From: Hungatella hathewayi
Lineage (GTDB): Bacteria > Bacillota > Clostridia > Lachnospirales > Lachnospiraceae
Assembly (NCBI GenBank): GCA_025149285.1
Contig: CP102274.1
Location: forward strand, 3,436,001-3,500,000
DNA length: 64,000 nucleotides
Reading direction: 5' to 3'
The position numbers and the translations under genes are program-made. Under the pieces are notes generated by a model that was given only the letters and a program-made list of their open reading frames with translations, was not told the origin of the DNA and made no database searches. Position 1 is the stretch's first letter; the number at the start of each line of letters is the position of its first letter. Positions 8,455 through 16,551 of this stretch are shown one piece after another.

Positions 8455-9695
8455 AAAAGCTTCGCGGAAAATTTATTATCATCAATATGTCCCTGGTTAT
8501 CACGATTCTCATCATCGTGCTGGGGAATTTTTACCATGTCAATATCTGGCGGCTGGAGCGCCAGACCGAGATGGCCCTGATGCAGGCCCAGGATTCGGCC
8601 CGCCAAAACGGAAAGCCGAACAAGGTGGAACCGGGCCGCCGGACTGACGATGCACCGCCGCCCTTCGTCCCCAATGCAGTCATAATCCTTAAAAAGGACG
8701 GAAAGACAGTGACCGATATCAAGTCCAACAATCTCTCCATATCCGCTGACATGGCCGCCACCCTGACGGACCTGGTCATGGAAAAGGAGGAACCGCGAGG
8801 TGTCTTAAACGACTATTCTCTGCGCTATAACCGCGCTGAGACACCGGACAGCATCACCATCGCATTTGCGGATCAAAGCTTTGAGCTGAACAACATCAGG
8901 GCCCTGCGCTTCAACTGCCTCCTGCTGTTTTTCATCGCCTCCCTCCTGTTTCTGCTGCTCAGCATCTTCCTGTCCCGTTGGGCCTTAAAGCCCGTGGAAC
9001 AGGCGTGGAAGCAGCAAAACCAGTTTATTGCCGACGCCTCCCACGAGCTGAAGACACCGCTGACCGTCATTCTGGCTAATTTACAGATTCTTCTCTCCCA
9101 TCAGGATTCGACGATCAGAAACCAGCTCAAATGGGTTGACAACACCCGGGAGGAGGCGTCCCGCATGAAGCAGCTGGTGGAGGAGCTTCTCTTTCTGGCC
9201 CGCTCCGATGCAGGCACAGTGGAAGTTTCACACGCTGCATACACGGAATTCGATTACAGCGACAGTGTGCTGAACTGCGCCCTGCTGTTTGAAGCGGTCG
9301 CATTTGAAAACAAGGTCATCTTAAACAACGACATCGTTCCCGGCATCCACGTCTGCGGCAGTGAAACTCAGATGAAACAGGTGGTTACCATTCTTCTGGA
9401 CAATGCCTGCAAATACGCCGGTTTACATGGAACGGTCTCCGTCTCTTTAAAATCAGCTTCCCATCATGCGGTGCTGACCGTCAACAATACGGGAGAACCG
9501 ATCCCGTCCTCCGATCAGAAGCATATCTTCGAGCGGTTTTACCGCACAGACAAATCGCGTGTGAGAAAAGAAGGCGGGTATGGCCTGGGGCTTTCCATTG
9601 CCAGAACCATTGTAGAACAGCATAAAGGGAAAATCACAGTATCCAGCAGCCAGGAAGAGGGAACGACTTTTACAGTTGTACTTCCGGAATTGTAG
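8448..9695 (+). CDS. Sensor histidine kinase
   Basis: Membrane sensor kinase of 415 residues. Two membrane segments (about 10-29 and 154-177) flank an extracytoplasmic domain of about 125 residues without a recognised fold. There is no clear HAMP domain; the second segment runs almost straight into the HisKA helix with phospho-acceptor His199 in ASHELKTPL. The HATPase domain carries the N box (LLDNACKYA), an FERFYRTDKS F box and GGYGLGLSIA. It is the partner of the regulator it overlaps. A strong hairpin terminator follows. Envelope stress or an exported substrate is a plausible signal, by analogy with other efflux-linked systems. Confidence 0.93.
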   Translation: MLKKLRGKFIIINMSLVITILIIVLGNFYHVNIWRLERQTEMALMQAQDSARQNGKPNKVEPGRRTDDAPPPFVPNAVIILKKDGKTVTDIKSNNLSISADMAATLTDLVMEKEEPRGVLNDYSLRYNRAETPDSITIAFADQSFELNNIRALRFNCLLLFFIASLLFLLLSIFLSRWALKPVEQAWKQQNQFIADASHELKTPLTVILANLQILLSHQDSTIRNQLKWVDNTREEASRMKQLVEELLFLARSDAGTVEVSHAAYTEFDYSDSVLNCALLFEAVAFENKVILNNDIVPGIHVCGSETQMKQVVTILLDNACKYAGLHGTVSVSLKSASHHAVLTVNNTGEPIPSSDQKHIFERFYRTDKSRVRKEGGYGLGLSIARTIVEQHKGKITVSSSQEEGTTFTVVLPEL

Positions 9696-9703
9696 AGGAT
9701 GGA

Positions 9704-9765
9704 AGCCGGCCCGGGGCGGTTCCTGATGACAGGAGCTGACCCGGGCCGGCTGATTGTTGTTTGAT
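9704..9765 (+). terminator. Intrinsic terminator after the two-component operon
   Basis: A 12-bp GC-rich stem pairs 9704-9715 (AGCCGGCCCGGG) with 9740-9751, followed by a T-rich tract with GATTGTTGTTTG. Confidence 0.8.
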
Positions 9766-9811
9766 TGTTGTTTGAACCTTGTTCGACTGGCTGTCAGAAC
9801 CTGATTTGATA

Positions 9812-10738
9812 TCAGATGCTGCTGTCCTGTCTTTTCATCTCCATCGCATGTACCATATTCACGACAAATTCATGACTCGGTACTGGTACGCCGCACCTCT
9901 TTGCCGCTGTCACTACAGCTCCGCTGATGGTATTCACCTCAGTCCTTCTGCCGTCGCGTAAGTCGGCGCGTATGGAGGTACAGCCGGTCGGATTTCCGAT
10001 GGAGGTCTGGCGAACCCGTTCCGTAACCGTTTCCTCGTCAAAGGAAAGGCCAAGTGAACCGGCGACCGCTGTCGCTTCGTGAATCAGGGCTTTCGTTAAA
10101 TTCCACGCGTATTCGTTGCCGGCTATGAATCCCATATCGACCTGCAGGATACCGGTCACCGCGCTTAAGGATACATTGGTAAACAGCTTGTCCCAGATGA
10201 GATACTGAATGTTTTCATGGATTTTCACATGAAATCCACAGCTGTCAAACGCCTCCTTCAGACGCGGAAGAAATCCTTCACGGTCCTCCGTCAGCATCCC
10301 GACGTTCGTATTCCCAACTCCGCCTCTTCTTACATGCCCCGGCGCAAGCACTGCGCCGTTGTCCTCTGTTGTGCCTATGATGACTCGCTCTTCAGGAACA
10401 AATTCTTTCAGAATATCTTCGTGCCCCGCACCGTTCTGCAGTGTCAGAAGGCGGGTCTTCTCCCCAATCACGCCCCGGTTCCCCGCCAGTGCGGCTCTGG
10501 AAAATATGGACTTCACAAACAGAATGACCAGGTCCATCTCCCCCAGCCCTTCCGTGTCGGTTACTGCCGTCGGATGCCAGATATTCGTCACGCCATCCTC
10601 GTCGATTTTCAGCCCTTCGCTGTTGATCTGCTTTACAATGTCCGGATTCGTATCTACCAGATATACCTGATGATTCTTTGATAGATGGCCGCCATAGATG
10701 GAGCCCATGGCTCCGGCGCCAATCACTGCTATTTTCAT
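9812..10738 (-). CDS. Ketopantoate reductase family protein (PanE/ApbA)
   Basis: NAD(P)-dependent reductase of 308 residues. It has a Rossmann motif GAGAMGSIYGG at residues 7-17, the family motif KSIFSRAALAG, and the C-terminal domain with KLFTNVSLSAVTGILQ and the helix from GSLGLSFDEE to NTISGAV. The ketopantoate reductases of CoA synthesis belong to this family, but many paralogues act on other 2-oxo acids. It lies 17 bp after a cyclase-family gene and is governed by a GntR/FCD regulator, which points to a catabolic or inducible pathway rather than housekeeping CoA synthesis. Family is certain; exact substrate is unknown. Confidence 0.85.
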   Translation of the reverse strand: MKIAVIGAGAMGSIYGGHLSKNHQVYLVDTNPDIVKQINSEGLKIDEDGVTNIWHPTAVTDTEGLGEMDLVILFVKSIFSRAALAGNRGVIGEKTRLLTLQNGAGHEDILKEFVPEERVIIGTTEDNGAVLAPGHVRRGGVGNTNVGMLTEDREGFLPRLKEAFDSCGFHVKIHENIQYLIWDKLFTNVSLSAVTGILQVDMGFIAGNEYAWNLTKALIHEATAVAGSLGLSFDEETVTERVRQTSIGNPTGCTSIRADLRDGRRTEVNTISGAVVTAAKRCGVPVPSHEFVVNMVHAMEMKRQDSSI

Positions 10739-10755
10739 AGGGAAAACCTGCCTTT

Positions 10756-11439
10756 CTAAAATCCTTCCAGTCCCTCAATTGCATAGGCGCGGACCGGACA
10801 GGAGTCCAGACCGTGGATCGGGAGTGGGGAATAACTCATGAAGAAGACGTCCTGCTCCAGTTTATCCAGGTTTTTCAGTACCTCCAAAAAGACGATGTTC
10901 TCTGCCATCAGAATATCGTGGAATGGTTTAACGTCTTCGTTGCAGTTTTCTATTGAGACTCCGTCTCCAAAGCCGACACACTTTACCTTATGATCCCGAA
11001 ACCACTCGGCACTTTCTCTTCCAATTAAAAGACGTTTGTCCGCTTCGGTGTTGGTAGCCGGGGTAAAAGGGGGCAGCTTATAGGAAGAGTCAATAATTAC
11101 AATATCGCCTTCCATGATCCTTCCTTCTGTCGCCTTGTCCAGATCCGCTGCCGTAATGTGGGTTCCCGGCGCAACATCCTCCTTGAAATCCACATACAGG
11201 GCTCTGCCCATAAACGCAGTTAACGGCAGCTCCGCCACACTCGGCCAGTTATCATCGTGATGATAAGGGCACTCACAATGTGTCCCTAAATGACTGGTAA
11301 TGTCCATAATCGTATGGTAATCCGGAATCGGTCCTCCGGTATTAAACCGATACATATGGCATCTCCGGCTCTCTGTCTTCGGGTCCAGCTCCTTCGTTAA
11401 ATCCACCACTCTTAAATTCCCCATCTTATAAACACACAT
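10756..11439 (-). CDS. Cyclase family protein (kynurenine-formamidase-like hydrolase)
   Basis: Metal-dependent hydrolase of the cyclase/formamidase family, 227 residues. The family metal motif HLGTHCECPYHH is at about residues 61-72, close to the usual HxGTHxDxPxH but with Glu-Cys replacing the usual spacing residue and Asp. Further conserved pieces are GDIVIIDSSYK and VGFGDGVSIE. The ATG at 11439 follows GAGGAGG. It is first in a two-gene unit with the PanE-like gene and is transcribed from a promoter whose spacer contains a palindromic operator. Members act on N-formylkynurenine, isatin or other cyclic amides; the substrate here is not known. Confidence 0.85.
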   Translation of the reverse strand: MCVYKMGNLRVVDLTKELDPKTESRRCHMYRFNTGGPIPDYHTIMDITSHLGTHCECPYHHDDNWPSVAELPLTAFMGRALYVDFKEDVAPGTHITAADLDKATEGRIMEGDIVIIDSSYKLPPFTPATNTEADKRLLIGRESAEWFRDHKVKCVGFGDGVSIENCNEDVKPFHDILMAENIVFLEVLKNLDKLEQDVFFMSYSPLPIHGLDSCPVRAYAIEGLEGF

Positions 11440-11483
11440 CCCGTCATCCTCCTCTTTTTATTATTTCGGTTGCTTCTTACAAC

Positions 11484-11513
11484 CAGTATACCGCTATACC
11501 GGTATACTGTCAA
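11484..11513 (-). promoter_or_regulatory. Promoter with embedded GntR-type operator
   Basis: On the minus strand TTGACA (11513-11508) and TATACT (11490-11485) are separated by exactly 17 bp. The same stretch is a dyad: CAGTATACCG at 11484-11493 and CGGTATACTG at 11500-11509 around six bases, with a central palindrome TATACCGGTATA (11495-11506). GTATAC-centred palindromes are typical FadR/VanR-type (FCD) GntR operators. Binding here would block RNA polymerase directly, so repression of the cyclase/PanE operon by the divergent regulator is the simplest reading. Confidence 0.8.
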
Positions 11514-11644
11514 CACCAATCAGCCATATTTTTACAAATGAAACGGCCATTTGGCAGCCCTTCTCCGCCTCAAAAGAATGATTGACCAATACCAACTTCT
11601 ATATTAGAATAATGGTATGTCAAACAAACAGGAGATGTATCACA

Positions 11645-12319
11645 TTGAAAGAAAAAAGCTTTTTACAATCCAAAGCATACGATTACATAAAAGAACAGAT
11701 TCTGGAAGGTAAGCTGCTTCCGGATACCCTCTACTCTGAGGCCCGTCTCTCCAAAGAGCTGGACATTTCCAGAACCCCCATCAGAGAGGCACTTCAGTGT
11801 CTAAGTCAGGATGGATACATATCCATCGTCCCCAGCAAGGGATTTATGCTCCGTCACCTGACGGAGAAGGACATGCAGGAGACCATCGAGGTCCGCTGTG
11901 CGATTGAGGGTTTCTGCACGCACAGGATCGCCGGACAGCTTACTACCGAAAAGGGGAAGCGCCTGCTGGAGGAGCTGGAAGAGATTCTTGAGCAGATGCG
12001 GAATGCAAAAGATGCAGACGACGGCTTACAGACCTTTATCGACTGTGACCACGCTTTTCATCTGGCCATCGTCGGCTATGTGGAGAACAATGAGTTTAAT
12101 CAGCTGTTCCAGCGCCTTCTGTATTTGATCCACCTGACATCGGCAACCGCACTGTCGGTCACCGGCCGTGTGGAGGGCACGCTTCAGGAACACGAGCTCT
12201 ACTACCGTGCGCTCCGCGAGGGCAACGGTAACGAGGCCTATCAGATCATGATCCGCCATTTGATGATGCCGCTGAATCTTCACGATCACTCAGGCAGTCC
12301 ATCATCCTCAGTCTCATGA
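11645..12319 (+). CDS. GntR-family transcriptional regulator, FCD subfamily
   Basis: Repressor-type regulator of 224 residues from a TTG start at 11645 preceded by AGGAGA. A longer in-frame extension to 11582 exists but lacks a ribosome site. The winged helix-turn-helix lies at about residues 8-70 (YDYIKEQILEGKLLPDT, LSKELDISRTPIREALQCLSQDGYI). The all-helical FCD domain follows, with metal/ligand-type His and Asp residues in CDHAFHLAIVG and the terminal RHLMMPL. It is divergent from the cyclase/PanE operon and next to a GTATAC operator. The effector is probably an organic acid, as for other FCD proteins. Confidence 0.92.
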   Translation: MKEKSFLQSKAYDYIKEQILEGKLLPDTLYSEARLSKELDISRTPIREALQCLSQDGYISIVPSKGFMLRHLTEKDMQETIEVRCAIEGFCTHRIAGQLTTEKGKRLLEELEEILEQMRNAKDADDGLQTFIDCDHAFHLAIVGYVENNEFNQLFQRLLYLIHLTSATALSVTGRVEGTLQEHELYYRALREGNGNEAYQIMIRHLMMPLNLHDHSGSPSSSVS

Positions 12320-12330
12320 TAAAACAGAAA

Positions 12331-12367
12331 CTGACGCCCTTCCGTCATACCGGAATAGAGGCGTCAG
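12331..12367. terminator. Bidirectional terminator between convergent genes
   Basis: CTGACGCC at 12331-12338 pairs with GGCGTCAG at 12360-12367, with an inner TTCCG/CGGAA stem. T-rich sequence follows on both strands, so it can serve the GntR gene (+) and the alarmone synthetase gene (-). Confidence 0.8.
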
Positions 12368-12415
12368 CTTCTTACTTATGAGTTTGAAATATTAAATTTT
12401 CACTTTTACCAACTG

Positions 12416-13126
12416 CTATTTGCTGACCGTAATTCCTTCTGCTTCGATCTTCATTCTGATCTTCAGCATCCGCTCATCCGTCTCCGCAATGACTTCCGCA
12501 CACTCTTTCAGTTCCGCGCTGATTTCCTCTGAACTGTCACCAACCTCTTTTTTATATTTCAGCTGATGATCCAGACTGGCCCAGAAATCCATGGCAATGG
12601 TCCTGATCTGAACCTCTACCCGCATCCACTTCTTCCTGTCGGAAAAGAAGACGGGAATCTCCACGATCATATGGTAACTCCGGTATCCGTTATCCTTTGG
12701 ATGGCGGATATAATCCTTGATAGCAATGATATGCACATCATCCTGACGGGTCAGCATGTCGGCAACCGCATAGATATCATCTAAAAAAGAACAGATGACA
12801 CGGATCCCCGCCACATCGTCGAGATTCTCCATCATGGATTCCATGGTTATGGGAAGACCTCTCCGCTGCAGCTTCTCCACAATGCTTAAGGGCTTCTTCA
12901 CCCGGGATTTTACCATCTCAATAGGATTTCTGGAATTCCGCACGGACAGTTCGTCGTTTAAGACCTCCAGCTTCGTCTTGATCTCCCTGATTGCACAGGT
13001 GTACATCATCATCGCTTCCTGGAACTGGTATGCCTGCTCTAAGAGCGGGTCCGGAACCTGTACCAGATTCGGTACATTTACAATGGACTGATGCAGTTCG
13101 CTGTTGGGGTTCATGTTTATATTCAT
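12416..13126 (-). CDS. Small alarmone synthetase (RelA/SpoT synthetase domain only)
   Basis: GTP pyrophosphokinase-family protein of 236 residues. The start chosen is the ATG at 13126 after GAGGT; the longer reading frame overlaps the upstream gene's spacing and lacks a site. It holds a single RelA_SpoT synthetase domain with SRVKKPLSIVEKLQRRG, DDVAGIRVICSF, GYRSYHMIVEIPV and EVQIRTIAMDFWASLDHQL, and no HD hydrolase, TGS or ACT domain. It should make (p)ppGpp from ATP and GDP/GTP in the manner of RelQ/YjbM. It lies 45 bp after mrp and may be cotranscribed with it. Confidence 0.9.
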   Translation of the reverse strand: MNINMNPNSELHQSIVNVPNLVQVPDPLLEQAYQFQEAMMMYTCAIREIKTKLEVLNDELSVRNSRNPIEMVKSRVKKPLSIVEKLQRRGLPITMESMMENLDDVAGIRVICSFLDDIYAVADMLTRQDDVHIIAIKDYIRHPKDNGYRSYHMIVEIPVFFSDRKKWMRVEVQIRTIAMDFWASLDHQLKYKKEVGDSSEEISAELKECAEVIAETDERMLKIRMKIEAEGITVSK

Positions 13127-13171
13127 ATCTTTACCTCGCTGTCCTGTCCTTAAGCTGTCAGGGAACACCTC

Positions 13172-14011
13172 TTAGATGGACTCCACGGCTTTTACCGCCT
13201 CGTCCAGCCACGGTGCTTCCAAATACTCCACGGTACCTTCATCGACAGCCTTCGCAATCCTGGGTTCAATCGGGATCTTGGCGAGAACAGGAATCTCATT
13301 CTCCTTCGCCACTTCATCAATCCGGCTCTCTCCGAATACGGAAATCCTTCTGCCGCAGTCCGGACATTCTAAGTAGCTCATATTCTCTACCAGTCCGAGG
13401 ATCGGAATGTTCATCTTCTTAGCCATATTCACAGCCTTTGCCACAATCATGGATACGAGCTCCTGAGGAGAGGTGACGATGATAATGCCGTCGACCGGCA
13501 GAGACTGGAATACCGTCAGCGGAACATCACCCGTTCCCGGAGGCATATCTACAAACATATAGTCGATATCTTCCCAGAGAGCCTCCTGCCAGAACTGTTT
13601 CACCGCTCCGGCGATCACAGGTCCTCTCCAGATCACAGGATCGGTCTCGTGATCGAGAATTAAGTTAGCTGACATGACTTCAATGCCCATGGACGTGGTT
13701 GCCGGGATCATGAGTCCCGTCGGCGTCATGCCGACGCCATCGTCTCCCAGGCCGAATGCCTTCGGAATCGAGGGTCCGGTAATATCCGCATCGAGAATTG
13801 CCGTCTTATAATTTTTTGCGTTCATGCGGACCGCCATCATGGTAGTTACCAGTGATTTTCCTACGCCGCCCTTTCCGCTTACTACACCGATTACCTTCTT
13901 AACCGTACTTGCAGGGTTTAACGGCTCTAAAAAGCTGGTCTGCTCCGCCTGTCTGCTGCTGCAGCTCTCCCCGCAGGTATTGCAATTATGAGTACAGTTT
14001 GTTTCACTCAT
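13172..14011 (-). CDS. Mrp/NBP35-family iron-sulfur cluster carrier ATPase
   Basis: P-loop ATPase of 279 residues that assembles and transfers Fe-S clusters. It has a deviant Walker A GKGGVGKS (about 45-52), switch regions DADITGPSIPK and VDMPPGTGD, and the conserved CPDCG pair near residue 210. The N-terminus carries an extra cysteine cluster (CTHNCNTCGESC) that could hold its own cluster, as in NBP35-like forms. Its AGGAGG ribosome site lies in the last codons of the upstream HAD gene, only 3 bp away, so the two are likely cotranscribed. Confidence 0.93.
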   Translation of the reverse strand: MSETNCTHNCNTCGESCSSRQAEQTSFLEPLNPASTVKKVIGVVSGKGGVGKSLVTTMMAVRMNAKNYKTAILDADITGPSIPKAFGLGDDGVGMTPTGLMIPATTSMGIEVMSANLILDHETDPVIWRGPVIAGAVKQFWQEALWEDIDYMFVDMPPGTGDVPLTVFQSLPVDGIIIVTSPQELVSMIVAKAVNMAKKMNIPILGLVENMSYLECPDCGRRISVFGESRIDEVAKENEIPVLAKIPIEPRIAKAVDEGTVEYLEAPWLDEAVKAVESI

Positions 14012-14014
14012 GTT

Positions 14015-14830
14015 TCATTCCTCCTGATGATTATTCTCTAATATATAGAAGACAGCCCTGGAAAGGCCATCCGTTTCTATCGAATCCGTAATATAATCCG
14101 CCACGGCTTTCACTGCATCTTTTCCATTCCCCATGGCAATGCCGAGCCCGGCCATCTCCACCATGGAAACGTCGTTTGCTCCGTCACCGACAGCCGCAGT
14201 CTCCTCCAGAGACAGGCCGAAATGAGCCGCCATCCGCGTAATCCCAATGCATTTACTCCCGCCTCGCGGTATCACATCCACAGCGTACTCATCGTGCCAC
14301 CGGATGATCTCACATCCGGGAACCGCGCGCCTGATCTCTTCTTCCCTGTTTCTGCCGATATAAGGGACGATCTGGTAGATCGGCTGCCCGGCTGCCCGGC
14401 TCACATCCATAACCGGCGGGATCCGTGTTCCAATCCCCTCCTGAGCCTTCTTAACGACCTCATCCACCATGTTGATATACATGCGGTCAGCCTCCATAAA
14501 AAGGCAGGGAAAAGGATCTTTCCCGATGAGTCTCAGCATGGCTGCGACCCCGGCACCATCAATAGGAACATCATATACAACGGTGCTGCCGCAGTAGCAG
14601 TACTGCCCGTTCAGCGTAACGTATCCGTCAAACTCCATATCCTCCAGGAGATTCTCCTCCTCGATCTCAAGCTTATGGCGCCCGGTAGCGACAAACAGCA
14701 GAATTCCTGCCTCCTTCGCCTTCCGCAGCGCCTCTTTTGTGCTGTCCGGAACCCGCTTCGTATCAAAATCACGCAGTGTCCCGTCTATATCGAAAAATAT
14801 GGCTCTGATCTGCCTTCTCCTCATTCTCAT
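14015..14830 (-). CDS. Cof-type HAD hydrolase
   Basis: Haloacid dehalogenase-superfamily phosphatase of 271 residues. The start chosen is the ATG at 14830, which places FFDIDGTLRDF near the N-terminus as expected; the frame is open further upstream to 15007 but that part crosses into the divergent gene. Motif I DIDGT, motif II VATGRH, and motif III/IV K..GI with GDGANDVSMVEMAG are all present, with an alpha/beta cap of the Cof type in the middle. Members dephosphorylate sugar phosphates, pyridoxal phosphate or FMN. The specific substrate is not visible. Confidence 0.9.
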   Translation of the reverse strand: MRMRRRQIRAIFFDIDGTLRDFDTKRVPDSTKEALRKAKEAGILLFVATGRHKLEIEEENLLEDMEFDGYVTLNGQYCYCGSTVVYDVPIDGAGVAAMLRLIGKDPFPCLFMEADRMYINMVDEVVKKAQEGIGTRIPPVMDVSRAAGQPIYQIVPYIGRNREEEIRRAVPGCEIIRWHDEYAVDVIPRGGSKCIGITRMAAHFGLSLEETAAVGDGANDVSMVEMAGLGIAMGNGKDAVKAVADYITDSIETDGLSRAVFYILENNHQEE

Positions 14831-14845
14831 CTCTTCCTTTACCTG

Positions 14846-14874
14846 TTGCCATCGTCTGCGATTCGTAGTATAAT
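14846..14874 (+). promoter_or_regulatory. Sigma-A promoter of the HD-domain gene
   Basis: TTGCCA at 14846-14851, a 17-bp spacer and TATAAT at 14869-14874, about 35 bp upstream of the ATG at 14916. Confidence 0.75.
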
Positions 14875-14915
14875 GCAGACACTTAAGATTATAGTATGAA
14901 AGAAGGGTTCTGTCT

Positions 14916-15701
14916 ATGGATTTTGCACAGGCAAAAAAAATATTTGCCGGATATTTAAAGCAGTATGACACGAAAAACGATAAAATCCGGCTGAAAATCG
15001 TACACACCTACGGCGTGGTGGACGCTGCCCGGCTGATCGCTGAAGGACTCGGCCTCTCCGGAGAGGACACTGCTCTGGCCCTGCACATCGCGCTTCTCCA
15101 CGACATCGGCCGCTTCGAACAGCTGAAGAGATATGACAGCTTCGACGATTCCATCGTGCCCCACGCAGATTTAAGCCTCTCGATCCTGTTCGACGAAAAC
15201 TTAATCCGCAGCTTCATTCCGGAACGGGACTACGATTCCGTCATCTATACGGCCATCAAAAATCATGGAGTTTACCTGATGGATGACTCTCTCACCGGAA
15301 GGGACCGCCTGCACTCCATGATCATACGTGATGCGGATAAACTCGATAATTTCCGGGTAAAAGAACAGGACTCGATCCCCGCCATGCTGGATATCGAGGC
15401 AGAGGAACTCGGTGCGGAGGACATCTCCGACCATATTCTCACATCCTTCTTAAACCGCCGGCCCATCAAAAACTCCGACCGTGTGACCCATATGGACATG
15501 TGGATCTCCTACCTTGGCTATATCTATGATTTAAACTTCCCGGAGAGCCGCCGCTGCGCAGCCGAACGAGGCGTCATCGATACGCTCATCGACCGTGTCC
15601 CTTACAGCAACGAGGCCACCCGGCGGAAGATGGAGCTGATCCGTCAGGCGGCCTGGAACTTTTTATCAGAATCCACTGCCGGGGGCAGCCGTTTTCATTA
15701 A
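14916..15701 (+). CDS. HD-domain phosphohydrolase
   Basis: Protein of 261 residues with a metal-dependent HD domain: His30 in IVHTYGVV, the HD doublet in ALLHDIGRFEQ (about residues 60-62), a further histidine in IKNHGVY and Asp in IIRDADKLDNF. No membrane segment or second domain is seen. HD proteins of this size hydrolyse nucleotides or phosphoesters; the substrate is not known. It has its own consensus promoter, is divergent from the HAD gene, and its 3' end meets the convergent folate transporter gene with a 4-bp overlap. Confidence 0.85.
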   Translation: MDFAQAKKIFAGYLKQYDTKNDKIRLKIVHTYGVVDAARLIAEGLGLSGEDTALALHIALLHDIGRFEQLKRYDSFDDSIVPHADLSLSILFDENLIRSFIPERDYDSVIYTAIKNHGVYLMDDSLTGRDRLHSMIIRDADKLDNFRVKEQDSIPAMLDIEAEELGAEDISDHILTSFLNRRPIKNSDRVTHMDMWISYLGYIYDLNFPESRRCAAERGVIDTLIDRVPYSNEATRRKMELIRQAAWNFLSESTAGGSRFH

Positions 15702-16258
15702 GCGAAATTCGTACGGACCGCCTTTAAAATCCCAAGCAGGTTTAACGCTTTCAAGACGCTGTAAAAGATCATGGAATCGATGGGCCACATAATCAGGTTC
15801 TTGATCACTCTGGCCGGAAGAATCACCATGAAGCCCTTGCCGTACAAAACAGACAGGCACAGGGTGTTAAGGAGCACATTGCAGATCAGCATGACTGTAA
15901 ACTTGGCCAAAAGCACCCTCCAGAAGGTAATGGGCTTCTTATAGTAGAAACAGCCATAGAGCACGCCTGCCAGTATGACAACTGCCGTAAGCCCGGGGAA
16001 AAACGGTCCAGTGGGCTTCAGCAGATACTTAAGCACATCCAGGCCTCCGGCAAAGATGCCGCCCACGACAGGTCCGAACAAATAAGCGCATACGCCGTTC
16101 GGAATACTGGAAAAGCCAATTCGTATGGTACTGCCCACATCGATGGAAAACATGCCCAGAATGATGGCGATGGCCGCGAGCATAGCCGCGGTGGTGATGG
16201 TCCTTACAGATTTCAGTTCTTTGTAAGAATCGGTGAACAAAGTGACGAATTTTTTCAT
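15698..16258 (-). CDS. folT: Folate ECF transporter S component
   Basis: Substrate-binding membrane subunit of an energy-coupling-factor transporter, 186 residues. The ATG at 16258 follows AAAGGAGGT; the frame extends upstream only through the riboswitch. About five or six membrane segments are visible, with the S-component features RTITTAAMLAAIAIILGMF, the GPVVGGIFAGGLDVLKYLLKP motif, and GVLYGCFYYKKP. The tetrahydrofolate riboswitch directly upstream supports folate as the substrate. The shared EcfAA'T module is not in this window. Confidence 0.9.
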   Translation of the reverse strand: MKKFVTLFTDSYKELKSVRTITTAAMLAAIAIILGMFSIDVGSTIRIGFSSIPNGVCAYLFGPVVGGIFAGGLDVLKYLLKPTGPFFPGLTAVVILAGVLYGCFYYKKPITFWRVLLAKFTVMLICNVLLNTLCLSVLYGKGFMVILPARVIKNLIMWPIDSMIFYSVLKALNLLGILKAVRTNFA

Positions 16259-16323
16259 AAAAAAATACCTCCTTTGCAGACCTCTTACTACAACCGGAGA
16301 TAATAAACGTATCATCTTCTGAT

Positions 16324-16420
16324 GCAGCGGGATGCGATTCGTGTACCGCAAGAGAAACCTTTTCGTCCGGCTGACAACTCCCTGTTCAACCGGCACTTAA
16401 CGCACACAAACCTACTCTGC
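16324..16420 (-). ncRNA. Tetrahydrofolate (THF) riboswitch
   Basis: Read on the minus strand, the element begins GCAGAGTAGG and ends CGCATCCCGCTGC, so the ends pair (GCAG/CTGC). It carries the conserved THF-aptamer segments GCGTTAAGTG, CAGGGAGTTGTC, GGACGAAA and TTGCGGTA in the right order. Downstream, TATCTCC can pair with GGAGGT of the folT ribosome site, so translational control is likely. This agrees with the known role of the class in folate transporter control. Confidence 0.9.
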
Positions 16421-16516
16421 TTTTCTTATTTTATTTTTTCTGCATTCTATTCTGACCCGAGCGCTCCATGCATGATCAGCTTAAAATGACCTCGTAGCTG
16501 CCGCTACCCGAACCTA

Positions 16517-16544
16517 AGTATATCATAGAATACGAAAAATGCAA
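16517..16544 (-). promoter_or_regulatory. Promoter of the THF riboswitch-folT transcript
   Basis: TTGCAT (16544-16539), a 16-bp spacer and TATACT (16522-16517) with an extended TG upstream of the -10. This leaves about 90 transcribed bases before the aptamer; that part holds a small GTAGC/GCTAC hairpin of unknown role. Confidence 0.65.
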
Positions 16545-16551
16545 ATATTTT

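Noticed and set aside
11582..11644. Longer N-terminus of the GntR regulator
   Set aside because: No ribosome site at 11582, while AGGAGA precedes the TTG at 11645 and the shorter form begins as FCD proteins usually do.
14831..15007. N-terminal extension of the HAD hydrolase to residue 330
   Set aside because: It would cross the divergent HD gene start and its promoter; the HAD motif is near the N-terminus only with the 14830 start.
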